64,000 bases of DNA from Sphingomonas sp. URHD0057 (GCF_000620665.1 NZ_JIAU01000006.1:124001-188000); one strand, 5' to 3'. Shown: positions 36,846 through 46,139, numbered from the stretch's first letter. Made by a program: numbers and translations. The notes: a model not told the origin generated them from the letters alone.

Positions 36846-37534
36846 GACGGTGCGCCTTTGCGCTGGCGGGACTGCTGCTGGCCGGATGCCGCGAGCCGGA
36901 TCGAGTCGACGCGCGCGACTATGACGCTTTCTGGCTGTGGGCGGGGGTCGCGCCGCAACCGGTGCTCGAGCAGGCGCGGACGATCTACATCCTCGATGGC
37001 GAAGTCCGCGATGGAGCCGCGATTCGATTCACGCGCCTCCTCGCCCAGCCTCCGCGGCTTCGTGACAAGCAGGTCTGGCTCGTTGTGCGCACCGACACGA
37101 TCGATTGGCCCGCGGAGGCTTACGAACCCGTCTTGCGTGACCTCGAAGCCTGGCACGACCCCGCCGGCGTGCAGATCGATTTCGACGCGAAGACGCGCAA
37201 GCTCGGCCGATACGCCGCGTTCCTGCGCGACTTCCGCAATCGGCTGCCCGGACGCTATCGCCTGTCGGTGACGGGGCTGCTCGACTGGAGCGCGAACGGC
37301 GATCCGCAAGCGCTGCGCAGCCTACGTGGGACGGTCGATGAGGTCGTCATCCAGACCTACCAGGGGCGCAGCACGATCTGGGGCTATGAGCGCTATTTCG
37401 AACGGATGCGCGGCTTTCCAATCCCGTTCAGGGTCGGGCTGGTGCAAGGCGGACGCTGGATCGAACCCGCGTCGCTGCCAACCGAGCGGAACTTCAAGGG
37501 CTATGTCGTCTTCCTGATAAATCCGCGCCGCTAG
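36842..37534 (+). CDS. DUF3142 lipoprotein
   Basis: This 230-aa protein begins VRRCAFALAGLLLAGCREPD, a lipoprotein signal with lipobox LAGC. The body fits DUF3142: YDAFWLWAGVAPQPVLEQAR, then VQIDFDAKTRKLGRYAAFLR, a TIM-barrel-like pattern, and RYRLSVTGLLDWS. GTG 36842 overlaps the stop of the 726-aa gene, and the lipoprotein signal starts exactly there, so the longer frame from 36815 is rejected. Its 3' end overlaps the convergent cmk by four bases. Function unknown. Confidence 0.82.
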   Translation: MRRCAFALAGLLLAGCREPDRVDARDYDAFWLWAGVAPQPVLEQARTIYILDGEVRDGAAIRFTRLLAQPPRLRDKQVWLVVRTDTIDWPAEAYEPVLRDLEAWHDPAGVQIDFDAKTRKLGRYAAFLRDFRNRLPGRYRLSVTGLLDWSANGDPQALRSLRGTVDEVVIQTYQGRSTIWGYERYFERMRGFPIPFRVGLVQGGRWIEPASLPTERNFKGYVVFLINPRR

Positions 37535-38193
37535 CCGGCGGCCCGCTCCTCGATCAGCCGGATCGCCTCGGCGATCGCGCCGTCGATATCGAGCTCAGTG
37601 GTGTCCAACAGGATCGCGTCGTCGGCGGCCCTGAGCGGCGCGACGTCGCGCTGCGAATCCCGCGCATCGCGGGCGCGGATGTCGGCGAGCACATCTTCGA
37701 GATGCGCCGGCATGCCGCGGGCCATCAACTCTCCCATCCGGCGGCGCGCCCGGACCTCGGGAGTCGCGGTGACGAACAGCTTCACGTTGGCTTCAGGTGC
37801 AATGACGGTTCCGATGTCGCGCCCGTCCAGAACTGCGCCGCCCGGCTGGCCGGCAAAATCCTGCTGCCGCTCGAGTAGGGCCGCGCGCACGGCCGGGTAA
37901 GCCGAGATCGCCGAAGCGATCTGCGATACCGGCTCGCTCCTCAGCTCGGGATCGTCATGGTCGATCCCCAGCTCATGGCAGGCGCGCAAGGCTTCGAACT
38001 CGTTCCCCGGGTCGCCACCCCACCGCCACAGGTTGAGGGCGACGGCGCGGTACAGCAGGCCCGTGTCCATGTGCGGGAGACCGTAATGCCTGGCGAGCGC
38101 GCGGGCGATGGTGCCCTTACCGCTCGCGGCGGGCCCGTCGACGGCGATGAGGAGGGCCTTCCGTGAGGCCAGCGATGCACTATTTTCAGCCAA
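37531..38193 (-). CDS. cmk: Cytidylate kinase
   Basis: Cmk phosphorylates CMP and dCMP. The 220-aa protein has the P-loop AVDGPAASGKGTIARALAR, the substrate-binding HMDTGLLYRAVAL, VLDGRDIGTVIAPEA and the lid region RARDARDSQRDVAPL. These are all hallmarks of bacterial Cmk. In many alphaproteobacteria cmk lies directly before rpsA; here they are 7.5 kb apart on the same strand. It is divergent from the TIGR02300 gene. Confidence 0.97.
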   Translation of the reverse strand: MAENSASLASRKALLIAVDGPAASGKGTIARALARHYGLPHMDTGLLYRAVALNLWRWGGDPGNEFEALRACHELGIDHDDPELRSEPVSQIASAISAYPAVRAALLERQQDFAGQPGGAVLDGRDIGTVIAPEANVKLFVTATPEVRARRRMGELMARGMPAHLEDVLADIRARDARDSQRDVAPLRAADDAILLDTTELDIDGAIAEAIRLIEERAAG

Positions 38194-38291
38194 GGCGGGC
38201 GCTTTGACAGGGCCATATCGCTATGGCAAGGCGCGCGGCCGAACGCCGGGCATGGCCCGCGACCAACGCTTTTTACTGGAGTAAAACCCTG

Positions 38292-38612
38292 ATGGTGAAG
38301 CCCGAATGGGGCACCAAGCGCACTTGCCCCAAGTGCTCGACCCGCTTTTACGATCTGACCAACGACAATCCCGTGCACTGCATCGAATGCGGCACCGACT
38401 TCATTCCCGACCCGGTGTTGAAGTCGAAGCAGCCGATGGCGTTCGAGCCGGCGGCAGCGCCGGTGAAGGAGCCGGTCGCCGATCCGGAGCTCGAAGCCGA
38501 GGATTTGGCGGTCGACGAGGATGCCGAAATCAGCGCCGACGAGGAAGTCGACCTTGAAACCGGCGACGACGACCTTGGCGTCGAGACGGCCGGCGAGGAC
38601 GACGAGTCCTAG
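38292..38612 (+). CDS. TIGR02300 family protein
   Basis: This 106-aa protein begins MVKPEWGTKRTCPKCSTRFY, then DLTNDNPVHCIECGTDF. It has two Cys pairs that form a small zinc ribbon, and the FYDLNxxP motif that defines TIGR02300. The C-terminal half is an acidic, disordered tail (Asp/Glu-rich). Function is unknown, but it is very common in alphaproteobacteria next to aroA/cmk/rpsA genes. Only cmk is adjacent here; aroA is not in the window. ATG 38292 is the conserved start. Confidence 0.9.
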   Translation: MVKPEWGTKRTCPKCSTRFYDLTNDNPVHCIECGTDFIPDPVLKSKQPMAFEPAAAPVKEPVADPELEAEDLAVDEDAEISADEEVDLETGDDDLGVETAGEDDES

Positions 38613-38758
38613 CCGCGTTTCCGGCGTTCGCAGACGTGGCGCGCCGCACTGTCGGACGGTTCTTGCCGCGTCGTTCCTGAACGGGCATGGTTCGCCAAAT
38701 TCTGGGGCGAATCCATGATATTAGTATGTAGCGCGGCACCGCGTGACGGAGCTTTGCG

Positions 38759-39676
38759 ATGAGCGCGCTCGACGTCGACAATGTGACCAAGAGGTTCGAT
38801 CGCACGATTGCGGTCGATGGCTTGAGCTTCGCCGTGCCCGAAGGCCAGGTGTTCGGCTTCCTCGGCGGCAATGGCGCCGGAAAGACCACGACGTTGCGCA
38901 TGGCGCTCGACATCATCCGTCCAACCGAAGGCCGGCTGACGGTGCTCGGCCGCTCCCCCGGCCGCGAGAATGCCGCCGACATCGGCTTCCTTCCGGAGGA
39001 GCGCGGGCTTTATCGGCAGATGACCGCGATCGACACGATCGTCTATTTCGGCCGCCTCAAGGGCATGACCGCCCATGACGCGCGGACCGAGGGCCTGGCC
39101 TTGCTCGAGCGCTTCGGCCTCGGCGACAATGCGCGGTTCACCATCGACAAGCTGTCCAAGGGCATGGCGCAAAAGGTGCAGCTCGCCACCGCGGTGGTGA
39201 ACCGCCCGAAGCTGTTGATCCTCGACGAGCCCTTCTCCGGCCTCGACCCGGTCAACCAAAGACTGCTCGAGGATGAAATCCGCCGCGCGTCCGCGAATGG
39301 CGCGACCGTCGTTTTCTCGACCCATGTCATGCAGCACGCCGAGCGGCTGTGCGACAAGCTCCTGCTCCTCGCACGGGGCCGCAAGAAGTTCGAAGGCACG
39401 CTCGACGAAGCACGCGCGCAATTGCCGGCACGCCTTTCGGTCGTGGCGCGGCAGTCGCTCGCCGGGGTCGCAGGGGTCAAGAGTTGCGTGCCGGCCGGCA
39501 CTGCGAAGGACGGCTGGCAGGAATGGGACGTGGAGCTAAACCCGGGCGTGGCCGCGGGTGACGTGCTGCAAGTATGCACCGAGCAGTCGATTTCACTGCG
39601 ACGGTTCGACGAGCGCCGCGCCAGCCTCCACGATGTATTCCTGCAGATTGTCGGCCCAGCGGAGGCCCGCCCATGA
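38759..39676 (+). CDS. ABC transporter ATP-binding protein (NatA-like)
   Basis: This 305-aa ATPase has Walker A GGNGAGKTTTLRMALDI, signature LSKGMAQKVQLA, Walker B LLILDEPFSGLDPVNQ and an H-loop His in STHVMQHAERL. A C-terminal DUF4162-type domain follows (about residues 225-300). This architecture is typical of NatA-type and ABC-2 exporters. Its stop overlaps the permease start in ATGA at 39673, so the two are one transporter. The substrate is unknown; sodium or a drug is possible. Confidence 0.92.
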   Translation: MSALDVDNVTKRFDRTIAVDGLSFAVPEGQVFGFLGGNGAGKTTTLRMALDIIRPTEGRLTVLGRSPGRENAADIGFLPEERGLYRQMTAIDTIVYFGRLKGMTAHDARTEGLALLERFGLGDNARFTIDKLSKGMAQKVQLATAVVNRPKLLILDEPFSGLDPVNQRLLEDEIRRASANGATVVFSTHVMQHAERLCDKLLLLARGRKKFEGTLDEARAQLPARLSVVARQSLAGVAGVKSCVPAGTAKDGWQEWDVELNPGVAAGDVLQVCTEQSISLRRFDERRASLHDVFLQIVGPAEARP

Positions 39677-41172
39677 ACAACGTCCTCATCATCGCCGCCC
39701 GCGAGTTCCGCCAAATCACCTCCATGCGCAGCTTCTGGCTTACGCTACTCATCCTGCCGATCGCTTTGTCGCTGGGCCCCATCGCGCAACGCTTCCTCAA
39801 CGACGACGGCGCCGACCGGGTCATCGTCATCGACCGCACCGGCGGCGGCGAAGCGCGCTCGATCGCGCAGCGCCTCGCCGCCGACCAGGACCGCGAGCTG
39901 CTGCAGAAGCTGTCGCGCTACGTCCAGCGCCACAAGCTGGAACGAGCGGATCCGGCGGCGCCGTGGGCGAGTCACGATCGCTGGTACAGCGACGCCGACG
40001 TCGGGCAGTTTCTGGACTCGGGCGGTCTCGACGCCGCCCTTGCGAAGATCGCCCGGGTCAAATCGTCCGAAGCGCCCGACTTCAAGCCGCCAACGGCCGA
40101 TTATGCGGTGATCGAAACGCCCGCGCTCGCGACCCTGCCCGATGCCCAGCTTGATGCGGCGGTCCAGCGCTACCTGAAACCCGCCGGCGATAAGGCGAAG
40201 CCGGTCGACTACGTCCTCCTCATTCCGAGGGAGTTCGGAGCCAGCCCGGTGGTCCGCCTATGGGCGCGAGGTGAAGCAAGGCCGGGCTTCGTCGCGGCAA
40301 TCCAGGACGTGCTGACGCGCGACCTTCGTTCGCGCTTTCTCCAGAGCCAGGGCCTGTCGCCGCAGGCCGCCCAGGCCGCCACCGTGATTGCTCCGACGCT
40401 AGCCGTCTCCTCCCCTCCTCCGGGCGGCGGGGCGCGCGAAGCGATGCTGGTGCGCTCGATCCTGCCGCTCGCCGCGTCCTATTTGTTGATGATGAGCCTG
40501 ATGCTGTCGGGCAGCTGGATGCTTCAGGGCACCGTCGAGGAACGCTCGAACAAGCTGCTTGAAACGGTGCTGGCGTGCGTCAGCCCGGAAGAGCTGATGT
40601 ACGGCAAGCTGCTCGGGACCATCGCGGTCGGACTGTCGATGATCGTTGCCTGGGTCGGGTGCGGCATCGTCGCCGCTTATGCCACGCATGGCGTCATCGC
40701 CGACCTCATCCGGCCGGCGCTCGAGCCGTTGACCTCGCCGGGGACGATCATCGCGCTGATCTACTTCTTCATCACCGGCTATGTCGGCGTCTCGGTGATC
40801 TTCCTGGCGATCGGCGGGATGAGCGATTCGATGCGCGAGGCGCAGGGCTATCTGATGCCGGTGCTGCTCGCGATCCTGATGCCGATCACCTTCCTGCTGC
40901 AGGCGATCGTCGCCGGACGCGGCGGAGTGCTGGTCGAGGTCCTGACCTGGGTCCCGCTCTGGACTCCGTTCGCGGTGCTGGCGCGGCTGGGGATCGGCAT
41001 CCCGACCTGGGAAGTGATCGGCAGCGGTCTGGTGCTGGCGGCGTTCACGGCCATGTCGCTGGTGCTGGTCGGCCGCCTGTTCCGGGCCAGCCTGCTCGCC
41101 CAGGGCCAGCGGCCGAACCTCCGGCAGGTCATCGCCCGCATGCGCCACGGCGGCTACTCCGCGATCGGCTGA
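39673..41172 (+). CDS. ABC-2 type transporter permease (NatB-like)
   Basis: This 499-aa permease begins MNNVLIIAAREFRQITSMRS. It has one membrane segment, a large extracytoplasmic domain (about residues 45-250), then five or six further segments, including SYLLMMSLMLSGSWMLQGTV followed by EERSNKLLETVLACVSPEEL. The latter is the ABC-2 hallmark (EExxNKxLE) that contacts the ATPase. The ATG at 39673 overlaps the ATPase stop. It is followed by tRNA-Ala. Confidence 0.92.
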   Translation: MNNVLIIAAREFRQITSMRSFWLTLLILPIALSLGPIAQRFLNDDGADRVIVIDRTGGGEARSIAQRLAADQDRELLQKLSRYVQRHKLERADPAAPWASHDRWYSDADVGQFLDSGGLDAALAKIARVKSSEAPDFKPPTADYAVIETPALATLPDAQLDAAVQRYLKPAGDKAKPVDYVLLIPREFGASPVVRLWARGEARPGFVAAIQDVLTRDLRSRFLQSQGLSPQAAQAATVIAPTLAVSSPPPGGGAREAMLVRSILPLAASYLLMMSLMLSGSWMLQGTVEERSNKLLETVLACVSPEELMYGKLLGTIAVGLSMIVAWVGCGIVAAYATHGVIADLIRPALEPLTSPGTIIALIYFFITGYVGVSVIFLAIGGMSDSMREAQGYLMPVLLAILMPITFLLQAIVAGRGGVLVEVLTWVPLWTPFAVLARLGIGIPTWEVIGSGLVLAAFTAMSLVLVGRLFRASLLAQGQRPNLRQVIARMRHGGYSAIG

Positions 41173-41241
41173 ACGATTGCGGCGACCCGAGATTTTAGGG
41201 GATTTACGCGAGGGAGAAGTTCCGCCTAAAGGCGCGGGCAC

Positions 41242-41317
41242 GGGGCCGTAGCTCAGCTGGGAGAGCGTCGCAATGGCATTGCGAAGGTCAGGGGTTCGAT
41301 CCCCCTCGGCTCCACCA
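41242..41317 (+). tRNA. tRNA-Ala (GGC)
   Basis: The 76-base gene folds as a class I tRNA. The acceptor stem is GGGGCCG/CGGCTCC with encoded ACCA, the D arm is GCTCAGCTGGGAGAGC, the anticodon loop is ATGGCAT with anticodon GGC, and the T arm is AGGGGTTCGATCCCCCT. It lies 71 bases before glk. Confidence 0.98.
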
Positions 41318-41388
41318 ACCCCCTAGTCCGTCGTCGTTCCAACGACTGGTTTTGTGCTGCTCCAGCGATTGTGCGACTACCTGCGCCC

Positions 41389-42378
41389 ATGACCAAACCG
41401 GCAAACAGGATTGTCAGCGCCGACATCGGCGGAACACACGCGCGCTTTGCGATTGCGACCATCGACGCCGAGCGAATCGAGCTTGGCGAGCCGGTCACCC
41501 TGCGCACGGCCGATCACGTCAGCTTTGAGAGCGCCTGGAACGAGTTCGAGCGTCAATCGGGGACCGCGCTGCCGCGGGAGCTGTCGATCGCCATTGCCGG
41601 ACCGGTGGACGACGCGGAGCTGTCGCTGACCAACAGCCAGTGGCGCTTCAACCGCGACCGGATGGTCGAGGAACTCGGCCTCCATTCGATCACCTTGTTG
41701 AACGATTTCGGCGCGGTCGCCCATGCCGTTGCGACCGTCGGCGAGGCCGCGCTGTTGCACATCGCGGGCCCCGATGAGCCGCTACCCGAGCGCGGGGTTG
41801 TGACCGTCGTCGGCCCGGGCACCGGCCTCGGCGCGGCGGCGCTCCTGCGCCGGAGCAAGGACGAATATGAGATTCTCGAAACCGAGGCCGGGCACATGGA
41901 TTTCTCCCCGCTCGACGCGCTCGAGGACCAGATCGTGAAGGAGCTTCGCAAGACCTTCCGCCGCGTCTCGGTCGAGCGGCTCGTGTCCGGGCCGGGCCTT
42001 CGCAACATCTATGACGTGCTCGCCCTGGTTGAAGGCGAAGCCGCCGGAATCCGCGGCGAGACCGAGCTGTGGACGGCTGCTCTTGCGCTAACCGACAGCC
42101 TCGCCACCTTGGCGCTCGAGCGGTTTTGCATGTGCTTCGGGGCGGTCGCTGGGGATTTCGCGCTCGCCCATGGGGCAAGCGCAGTCGTGATCGGTGGCGG
42201 AATTGGCAAGCGCCTCAAGGACTATCTGCCAGGTTCGGGCTTTGCCGATCGCTTCGCCGCCAAGGGCCGGTTTTCGTCCCGGCTCGCCGCGATGCCGGTG
42301 AAGCTGATCACGCACCCGGAGCCAGGCCTGCTCGGCGCCGCTGCCGCCTACGTGCAAAAATCACGCGCCTCTCAGTAG
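41389..42378 (+). CDS. glk: Glucokinase
   Basis: Glk phosphorylates glucose to glucose 6-phosphate. The 329-aa protein has the phosphate-binding start SADIGGTHARFAIA, the catalytic LLNDFGAVAHA, the VGPGTGLGAAAL loop, the zinc-less E-T-E-A-G-H (ILETEAGHMDF) and VIGGGIGKRLKDY. This is the bacterial hexokinase-type Glk pattern. ATG 41389 is chosen; an in-frame ATG lies at 41371. It is convergent with a phosphofructokinase gene (7-base overlap) and beside the glucan-utilisation locus, whose product would be glucose. Confidence 0.96.
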   Translation: MTKPANRIVSADIGGTHARFAIATIDAERIELGEPVTLRTADHVSFESAWNEFERQSGTALPRELSIAIAGPVDDAELSLTNSQWRFNRDRMVEELGLHSITLLNDFGAVAHAVATVGEAALLHIAGPDEPLPERGVVTVVGPGTGLGAAALLRRSKDEYEILETEAGHMDFSPLDALEDQIVKELRKTFRRVSVERLVSGPGLRNIYDVLALVEGEAAGIRGETELWTAALALTDSLATLALERFCMCFGAVAGDFALAHGASAVVIGGGIGKRLKDYLPGSGFADRFAAKGRFSSRLAAMPVKLITHPEPGLLGAAAAYVQKSRASQ

Positions 42379-43475
42379 AGGAACATCGGCATCCGCTCGA
42401 TGCGCATCAGCTTGGCGCGATAGAGCGCAGGGTCGTAGAGGCCGGAAACGTCGACAGACTTTCGGCCCGTTTCGAGCGTGCCGATCGGCACGTGGTCGTA
42501 GCGGCCATCCTTCAGCGCCAGCATCCGGCCGGTCTCGCCGCGCGACATCAGCTGCACCGCAAGGGCGCCAAAGGCGAGGCCGACCATGCGGTCCATCGCG
42601 TCGGGCTCACCCGCCCGCATAAGGTAGGCGAGCTCCTGGACGACGGTGCCGAAGCCGAGGTCCTGCTTGATGTGATGGCTGATGCGGCTGCTGACGCTCA
42701 TTTCCTCGCGATCGCTGGCCGGCAAGGAGCGGATGGAATCGTCCAGCGCCGGCTCGCCGGCGATCGTCGCGCCTTCGGATACGACGCACATCGCGTAGCC
42801 TTCGCCGCTGTCGCTCTTGTCCCTGGCGAGCAGGGGCAGAAGCACGTCAAGGTCGACGGGGATCTCCGCGATCACCGTCCGGTCGACCTGGGCAAGGAAC
42901 CCCGCCAGCAACGCCGTCTCGCCGCTGCGCCGGCCGAACAGCTCGACGATCCCGATGCGCTCGTGGCTGCCGACGGTCGTTCGAAGCGCATTGATCGCTT
43001 CCACCGATCGGCTCACCGCAGTCGAGAAACCGATCGAATAGTCGGTTCCGAACACGTCATTATCCATCGTTTTCGGGATCGAGACGACCGGCAACCCCTG
43101 CCGCGAGAGATGCGCGGAGAAGCGCAGCGTCCCGTCGCCGCCAAGCGTGATCATCGCCTCGATGCCAAGGCGATCGAGAACGCTCAGCACTTTGTTCGTC
43201 CGATCGCCCTCGGAACCGACGCGCGGGTCGACGCGCGAGGTGTGAAGGATCGTGCCGCCCATTCGGTCGATGCTGCGGACAGACGCTCTATTCAGCGGCA
43301 TGGTGTTGTCGGCAACCGAGGCCGGATCGTCGGGGTCGATCGCGAGGACGCCTTCCCACCCACGCTTGAGCCCAATCACTTCCCAGCCGAGATCATCGGC
43401 GGACAGCGTGACCGCACGGATGCAGGCATTGAGGCCGGGCACGTCGCCGCCGCCAGTCAGGATGCCGATTCTCAC
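42372..43475 (-). CDS. 6-phosphofructokinase (group III type)
   Basis: Pfk phosphorylates fructose 6-phosphate. The 367-aa protein begins MRIGILTGGGDVPGLNACIR. It has the phosphoryl-donor motif TLGGDGTLRF (Gly, as in ATP-using enzymes, rather than the Asp of PPi-using ones) and the catalytic PKTMDND (Lys instead of the Gly of ATP-PFKs). This mixed signature defines the group III enzymes, which include ATP-dependent members. Later motifs are GIVELFGRRSG and LGFGTVVQELAYLMRAG. GTG 43475 is the start. Sphingomonads often use the Entner-Doudoroff route and many lack a Pfk, so its presence beside glk is notable. Confidence 0.92.
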   Translation of the reverse strand: MRIGILTGGGDVPGLNACIRAVTLSADDLGWEVIGLKRGWEGVLAIDPDDPASVADNTMPLNRASVRSIDRMGGTILHTSRVDPRVGSEGDRTNKVLSVLDRLGIEAMITLGGDGTLRFSAHLSRQGLPVVSIPKTMDNDVFGTDYSIGFSTAVSRSVEAINALRTTVGSHERIGIVELFGRRSGETALLAGFLAQVDRTVIAEIPVDLDVLLPLLARDKSDSGEGYAMCVVSEGATIAGEPALDDSIRSLPASDREEMSVSSRISHHIKQDLGFGTVVQELAYLMRAGEPDAMDRMVGLAFGALAVQLMSRGETGRMLALKDGRYDHVPIGTLETGRKSVDVSGLYDPALYRAKLMRIERMPMFLY

Positions 43476-43684
43476 CTGTTGATACCCCCGCCGAATGCTA
43501 GTTGATTTGACTACGATCAGGAGCCTTAACCGCGATCCAGTTCTAAGTCAGCGCGGCTCCTTGTGCGGCTGGTATTTCGCTGCCAGTAGCGGACAAATCA
43601 GGAGGGGTCATCAAGCCACCTCCATCACCCGGTTGTTCCCGCACAAGGGTTTACGCAACCGTCAAATGGTCGTCACTCCGGACA

Positions 43685-45286
43685 TTGGGAACGCGGCAAT
43701 TGCTTAGCTCTTCGACTCTTTCCGACCGGCGGCACCTGTGGGCTTTCGGGTTCGGAGTGCTCGCAGTCACCGTCGGCGTCCTGCTTCACATCCCGATGTT
43801 CCTGATGGGGCGGGACATGGGTTTCCGCCTCTCCGGCATGCCGATCGGACCGGACATGGTGACGGGGATGGTCGCCATCATCGGCGGCATCGGAATTGCC
43901 GCCTACGGATTGCTTCCGCGCAACATCTCGCAACAGCTGTCGGCGTCGCAGGAAATCGTCGTTTCGCCGCCCGAGGATGCCCCACTGACGGCCGCCCATT
44001 GGGGACTGATGGCGGTACTCGTCATCGCTCTCATCATCGACATTATGAAGCCGGCAAGCCTCGGCTTTACCATTCCCGGGATGATCAGCGAATATCATCA
44101 ACCCAAGGCGAGCGTGTCGATGGTCCCTTTCTCCGCGCTGATCGGAACCGTGGTCGGTTCAATCGTCTGGGGAACGCTGGCCGACATCTATGGTCGCAAG
44201 GCCTCGATCCTGCTCTCGGCCGTGATGTTCGTTGGCACCTCGATCTGCGGGGCCATGCCCTCTTTGTGGTGGAACGTCGGCATGTGCTTCATGATGGGCG
44301 CCGCGGCGGGCGGGATGCTGCCCGTCACCTACGCGCTTTTGGCCGAGATGATTCCGAGCAAGCATCGGGGCTGGGCGCTGGTATTGGTTGGCGGCCTGGG
44401 CGCGGTCGGCGGCTATTTCGCGGCGAGCGGCCTGTCGGCGTTGCTCCAGCCGATTTTCAGCTGGAGAATCCTGTGGCTTCTCAACCTGCCGACAGGCCTC
44501 TCGCTCGTCCTCCTCGGGGCGTTCATTCCGGAATCCGCCAAGTTCTTGCTGGCCCGCGGTCGCCGCGAGGAAGCGAGAGCGATCATGCAGCGATTCGGCT
44601 CGACCGCACGCCACGCCCGCGCGGCCGAACAGCTCGCGCTGCAGAAAGGAGCAGCGGTCGCGCTCACCGGCCGAGCTTTCATCGGAAAACTGTCGGCACT
44701 CTCGCTCGCGGCGATCTGCTACGGGCTGATCAACTTCGGCTTGCTGCTCTGGCTTCCCGCGGATCTGGTGTCCCGGGGATATAGCGTTGAAATCACCAGC
44801 AAGCTCCTCGCCGAATCCGCCCTCATCGCGTTCCCGACCGTCTTTGTCGCTGCTTTCGCCTACAGCCGGCTCAGCTCGAAATGGTCGGTCGTGGGCGCGA
44901 TCGCGGTGACGATCGTTGGCTTGCTCGGAGTGCTGCAGCTCGAATTCCTAGGCAGCGGGAGCCCGGTCGTTCCCGTGGCGCTTCTGATCGTCGGCACCAA
45001 TGCGCTGATCGCCATGCTCCTCCCCTACACCGCCGAAAGTTTCCCGCTGCGCATCCGCGGCCGCACGACCGGCACCGTCGCGGCCTGCAGCAAGGCCGGC
45101 GGGGTGATCGCGCAGTTCTTCGCGATCCTCGCTCTGGTCCCGCCGCTTTTCCTCGTCTCGCTGATCATCGTCGTGCCGACCGTTGCTGCTCTGGCCTTGC
45201 TGGCATGGTTCGGCCGCGAAACACGCGGCCGCGATCTCCGCGACCTCGACCCCGACGGCCACACGTTCGCCGCAACCGGAATGTAG
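43685..45286 (+). CDS. MFS transporter
   Basis: This protein of about 533 aa has twelve or more membrane segments. It carries the MFS signature after TM2 (GTLADIYGRKASIL, fitting GxLADrxGRk) and a later IRGRTTGTVAACSKAGG. It resembles the metabolite:H+ symporter group (sugar, aromatic acid), but the substrate is not readable. The start is uncertain: TTG 43685 is the first usable codon before the first membrane segment, with only a weak ribosome site. It lies next to the glycan locus, so sugar uptake is possible. Confidence 0.8.
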   Translation: MGTRQLLSSSTLSDRRHLWAFGFGVLAVTVGVLLHIPMFLMGRDMGFRLSGMPIGPDMVTGMVAIIGGIGIAAYGLLPRNISQQLSASQEIVVSPPEDAPLTAAHWGLMAVLVIALIIDIMKPASLGFTIPGMISEYHQPKASVSMVPFSALIGTVVGSIVWGTLADIYGRKASILLSAVMFVGTSICGAMPSLWWNVGMCFMMGAAAGGMLPVTYALLAEMIPSKHRGWALVLVGGLGAVGGYFAASGLSALLQPIFSWRILWLLNLPTGLSLVLLGAFIPESAKFLLARGRREEARAIMQRFGSTARHARAAEQLALQKGAAVALTGRAFIGKLSALSLAAICYGLINFGLLLWLPADLVSRGYSVEITSKLLAESALIAFPTVFVAAFAYSRLSSKWSVVGAIAVTIVGLLGVLQLEFLGSGSPVVPVALLIVGTNALIAMLLPYTAESFPLRIRGRTTGTVAACSKAGGVIAQFFAILALVPPLFLVSLIIVVPTVAALALLAWFGRETRGRDLRDLDPDGHTFAATGM

Positions 45287-45307
45287 CGGCGTAAGCGAGA
45301 CCGGCGA

Positions 45308-46126
45308 TTACTGCGCTTGCCACACGCGTACGTAATCCACCTCCATCCGCTGCGGCATAGCGGCATCGTCGATCCCCTTCTGGCTCGCCCAATCGCCACC
45401 GATGGCAAGGTTCAGGATGAGGTCGAACGGGGCGTCGAACGGCCACTCCGCCTTTCCGTCCGCCGGTTGCCGGCGGTGACGGAGGATGCCGCGGCCATCG
45501 ACGCCGATGGTGATCGAATCCGGGCGCCAGTCGAGCTGGTAGCGATGGAAAGCGCGGCAACTGCTCGGCACCAGCCGCTGCGCGCTCCGCTGCGTGCCGA
45601 TCCGGTGGTTGTAGGCCAGGGTATGGAGTGTCGAGTAAATCAGGTTCGGCTCGGCCCCCACCTGCTCCATGATGTCGATCTCGCCATCGTCGGGCCATTT
45701 CGTCATCGGCTGGCGAAGCATCCAGATCGCCGGCCAGGTGCCCGGCGCGCACGGCAGCTTGGCGCGGATTTCGTAGAAGCCGTAGGTCCAGGCGCGCGTC
45801 GAGACGATCTTGGCGGACGTGTAATTTTGCCCGCCCCAGTCGGGGAATTGCCGGGGGGCTTCGTGGCGCGCTTCCATGATCATGGCGCCATGCCGGACCT
45901 GCAGGTTCCGGCCGGGCGAATAATATTGCTTCTCGTTGTTGAACCAGCCGCGTTTGTTGAAGGCGGTGTCATAGCGCCATCGGGTGAGCTCGAGCGTGCG
46001 GCCGTTGAACTCGTCTCGCCAGACGAGGCGCATGTTCGCCGGCCGGCGGACCGGTCCATCGTAGGTGGAGTTGGTTACGGTGAACGGCGACAAAGCGGCG
46101 AGCGCCAGGGCCGGCATCAAGATCAC
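45308..46126 (-). CDS. GH16 family beta-glucanase (laminarinase-like)
   Basis: This enzyme of about 272 aa should hydrolyse beta-1,3- or mixed-linkage glucans. The catalytic motif is DDGEIDIMEQVG (ExDxxE), the GH16 hallmark, preceded by GTWPAIWMLRQPMTKWPDDG. RAWTYGFYEIRAKLP and WQAQ at the C terminus also match bacterial laminarinases. A short export signal precedes the domain. The start is GTG 46126 or ATG 46117, after AGGGGAGAC. It is the last gene of the leftward operon, 13 bases after the sugar-permease gene. Confidence 0.92.
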   Translation of the reverse strand: MILMPALALAALSPFTVTNSTYDGPVRRPANMRLVWRDEFNGRTLELTRWRYDTAFNKRGWFNNEKQYYSPGRNLQVRHGAMIMEARHEAPRQFPDWGGQNYTSAKIVSTRAWTYGFYEIRAKLPCAPGTWPAIWMLRQPMTKWPDDGEIDIMEQVGAEPNLIYSTLHTLAYNHRIGTQRSAQRLVPSSCRAFHRYQLDWRPDSITIGVDGRGILRHRRQPADGKAEWPFDAPFDLILNLAIGGDWASQKGIDDAAMPQRMEVDYVRVWQAQ

Positions 46127-46139
46127 GTCGGTCTCCCCT

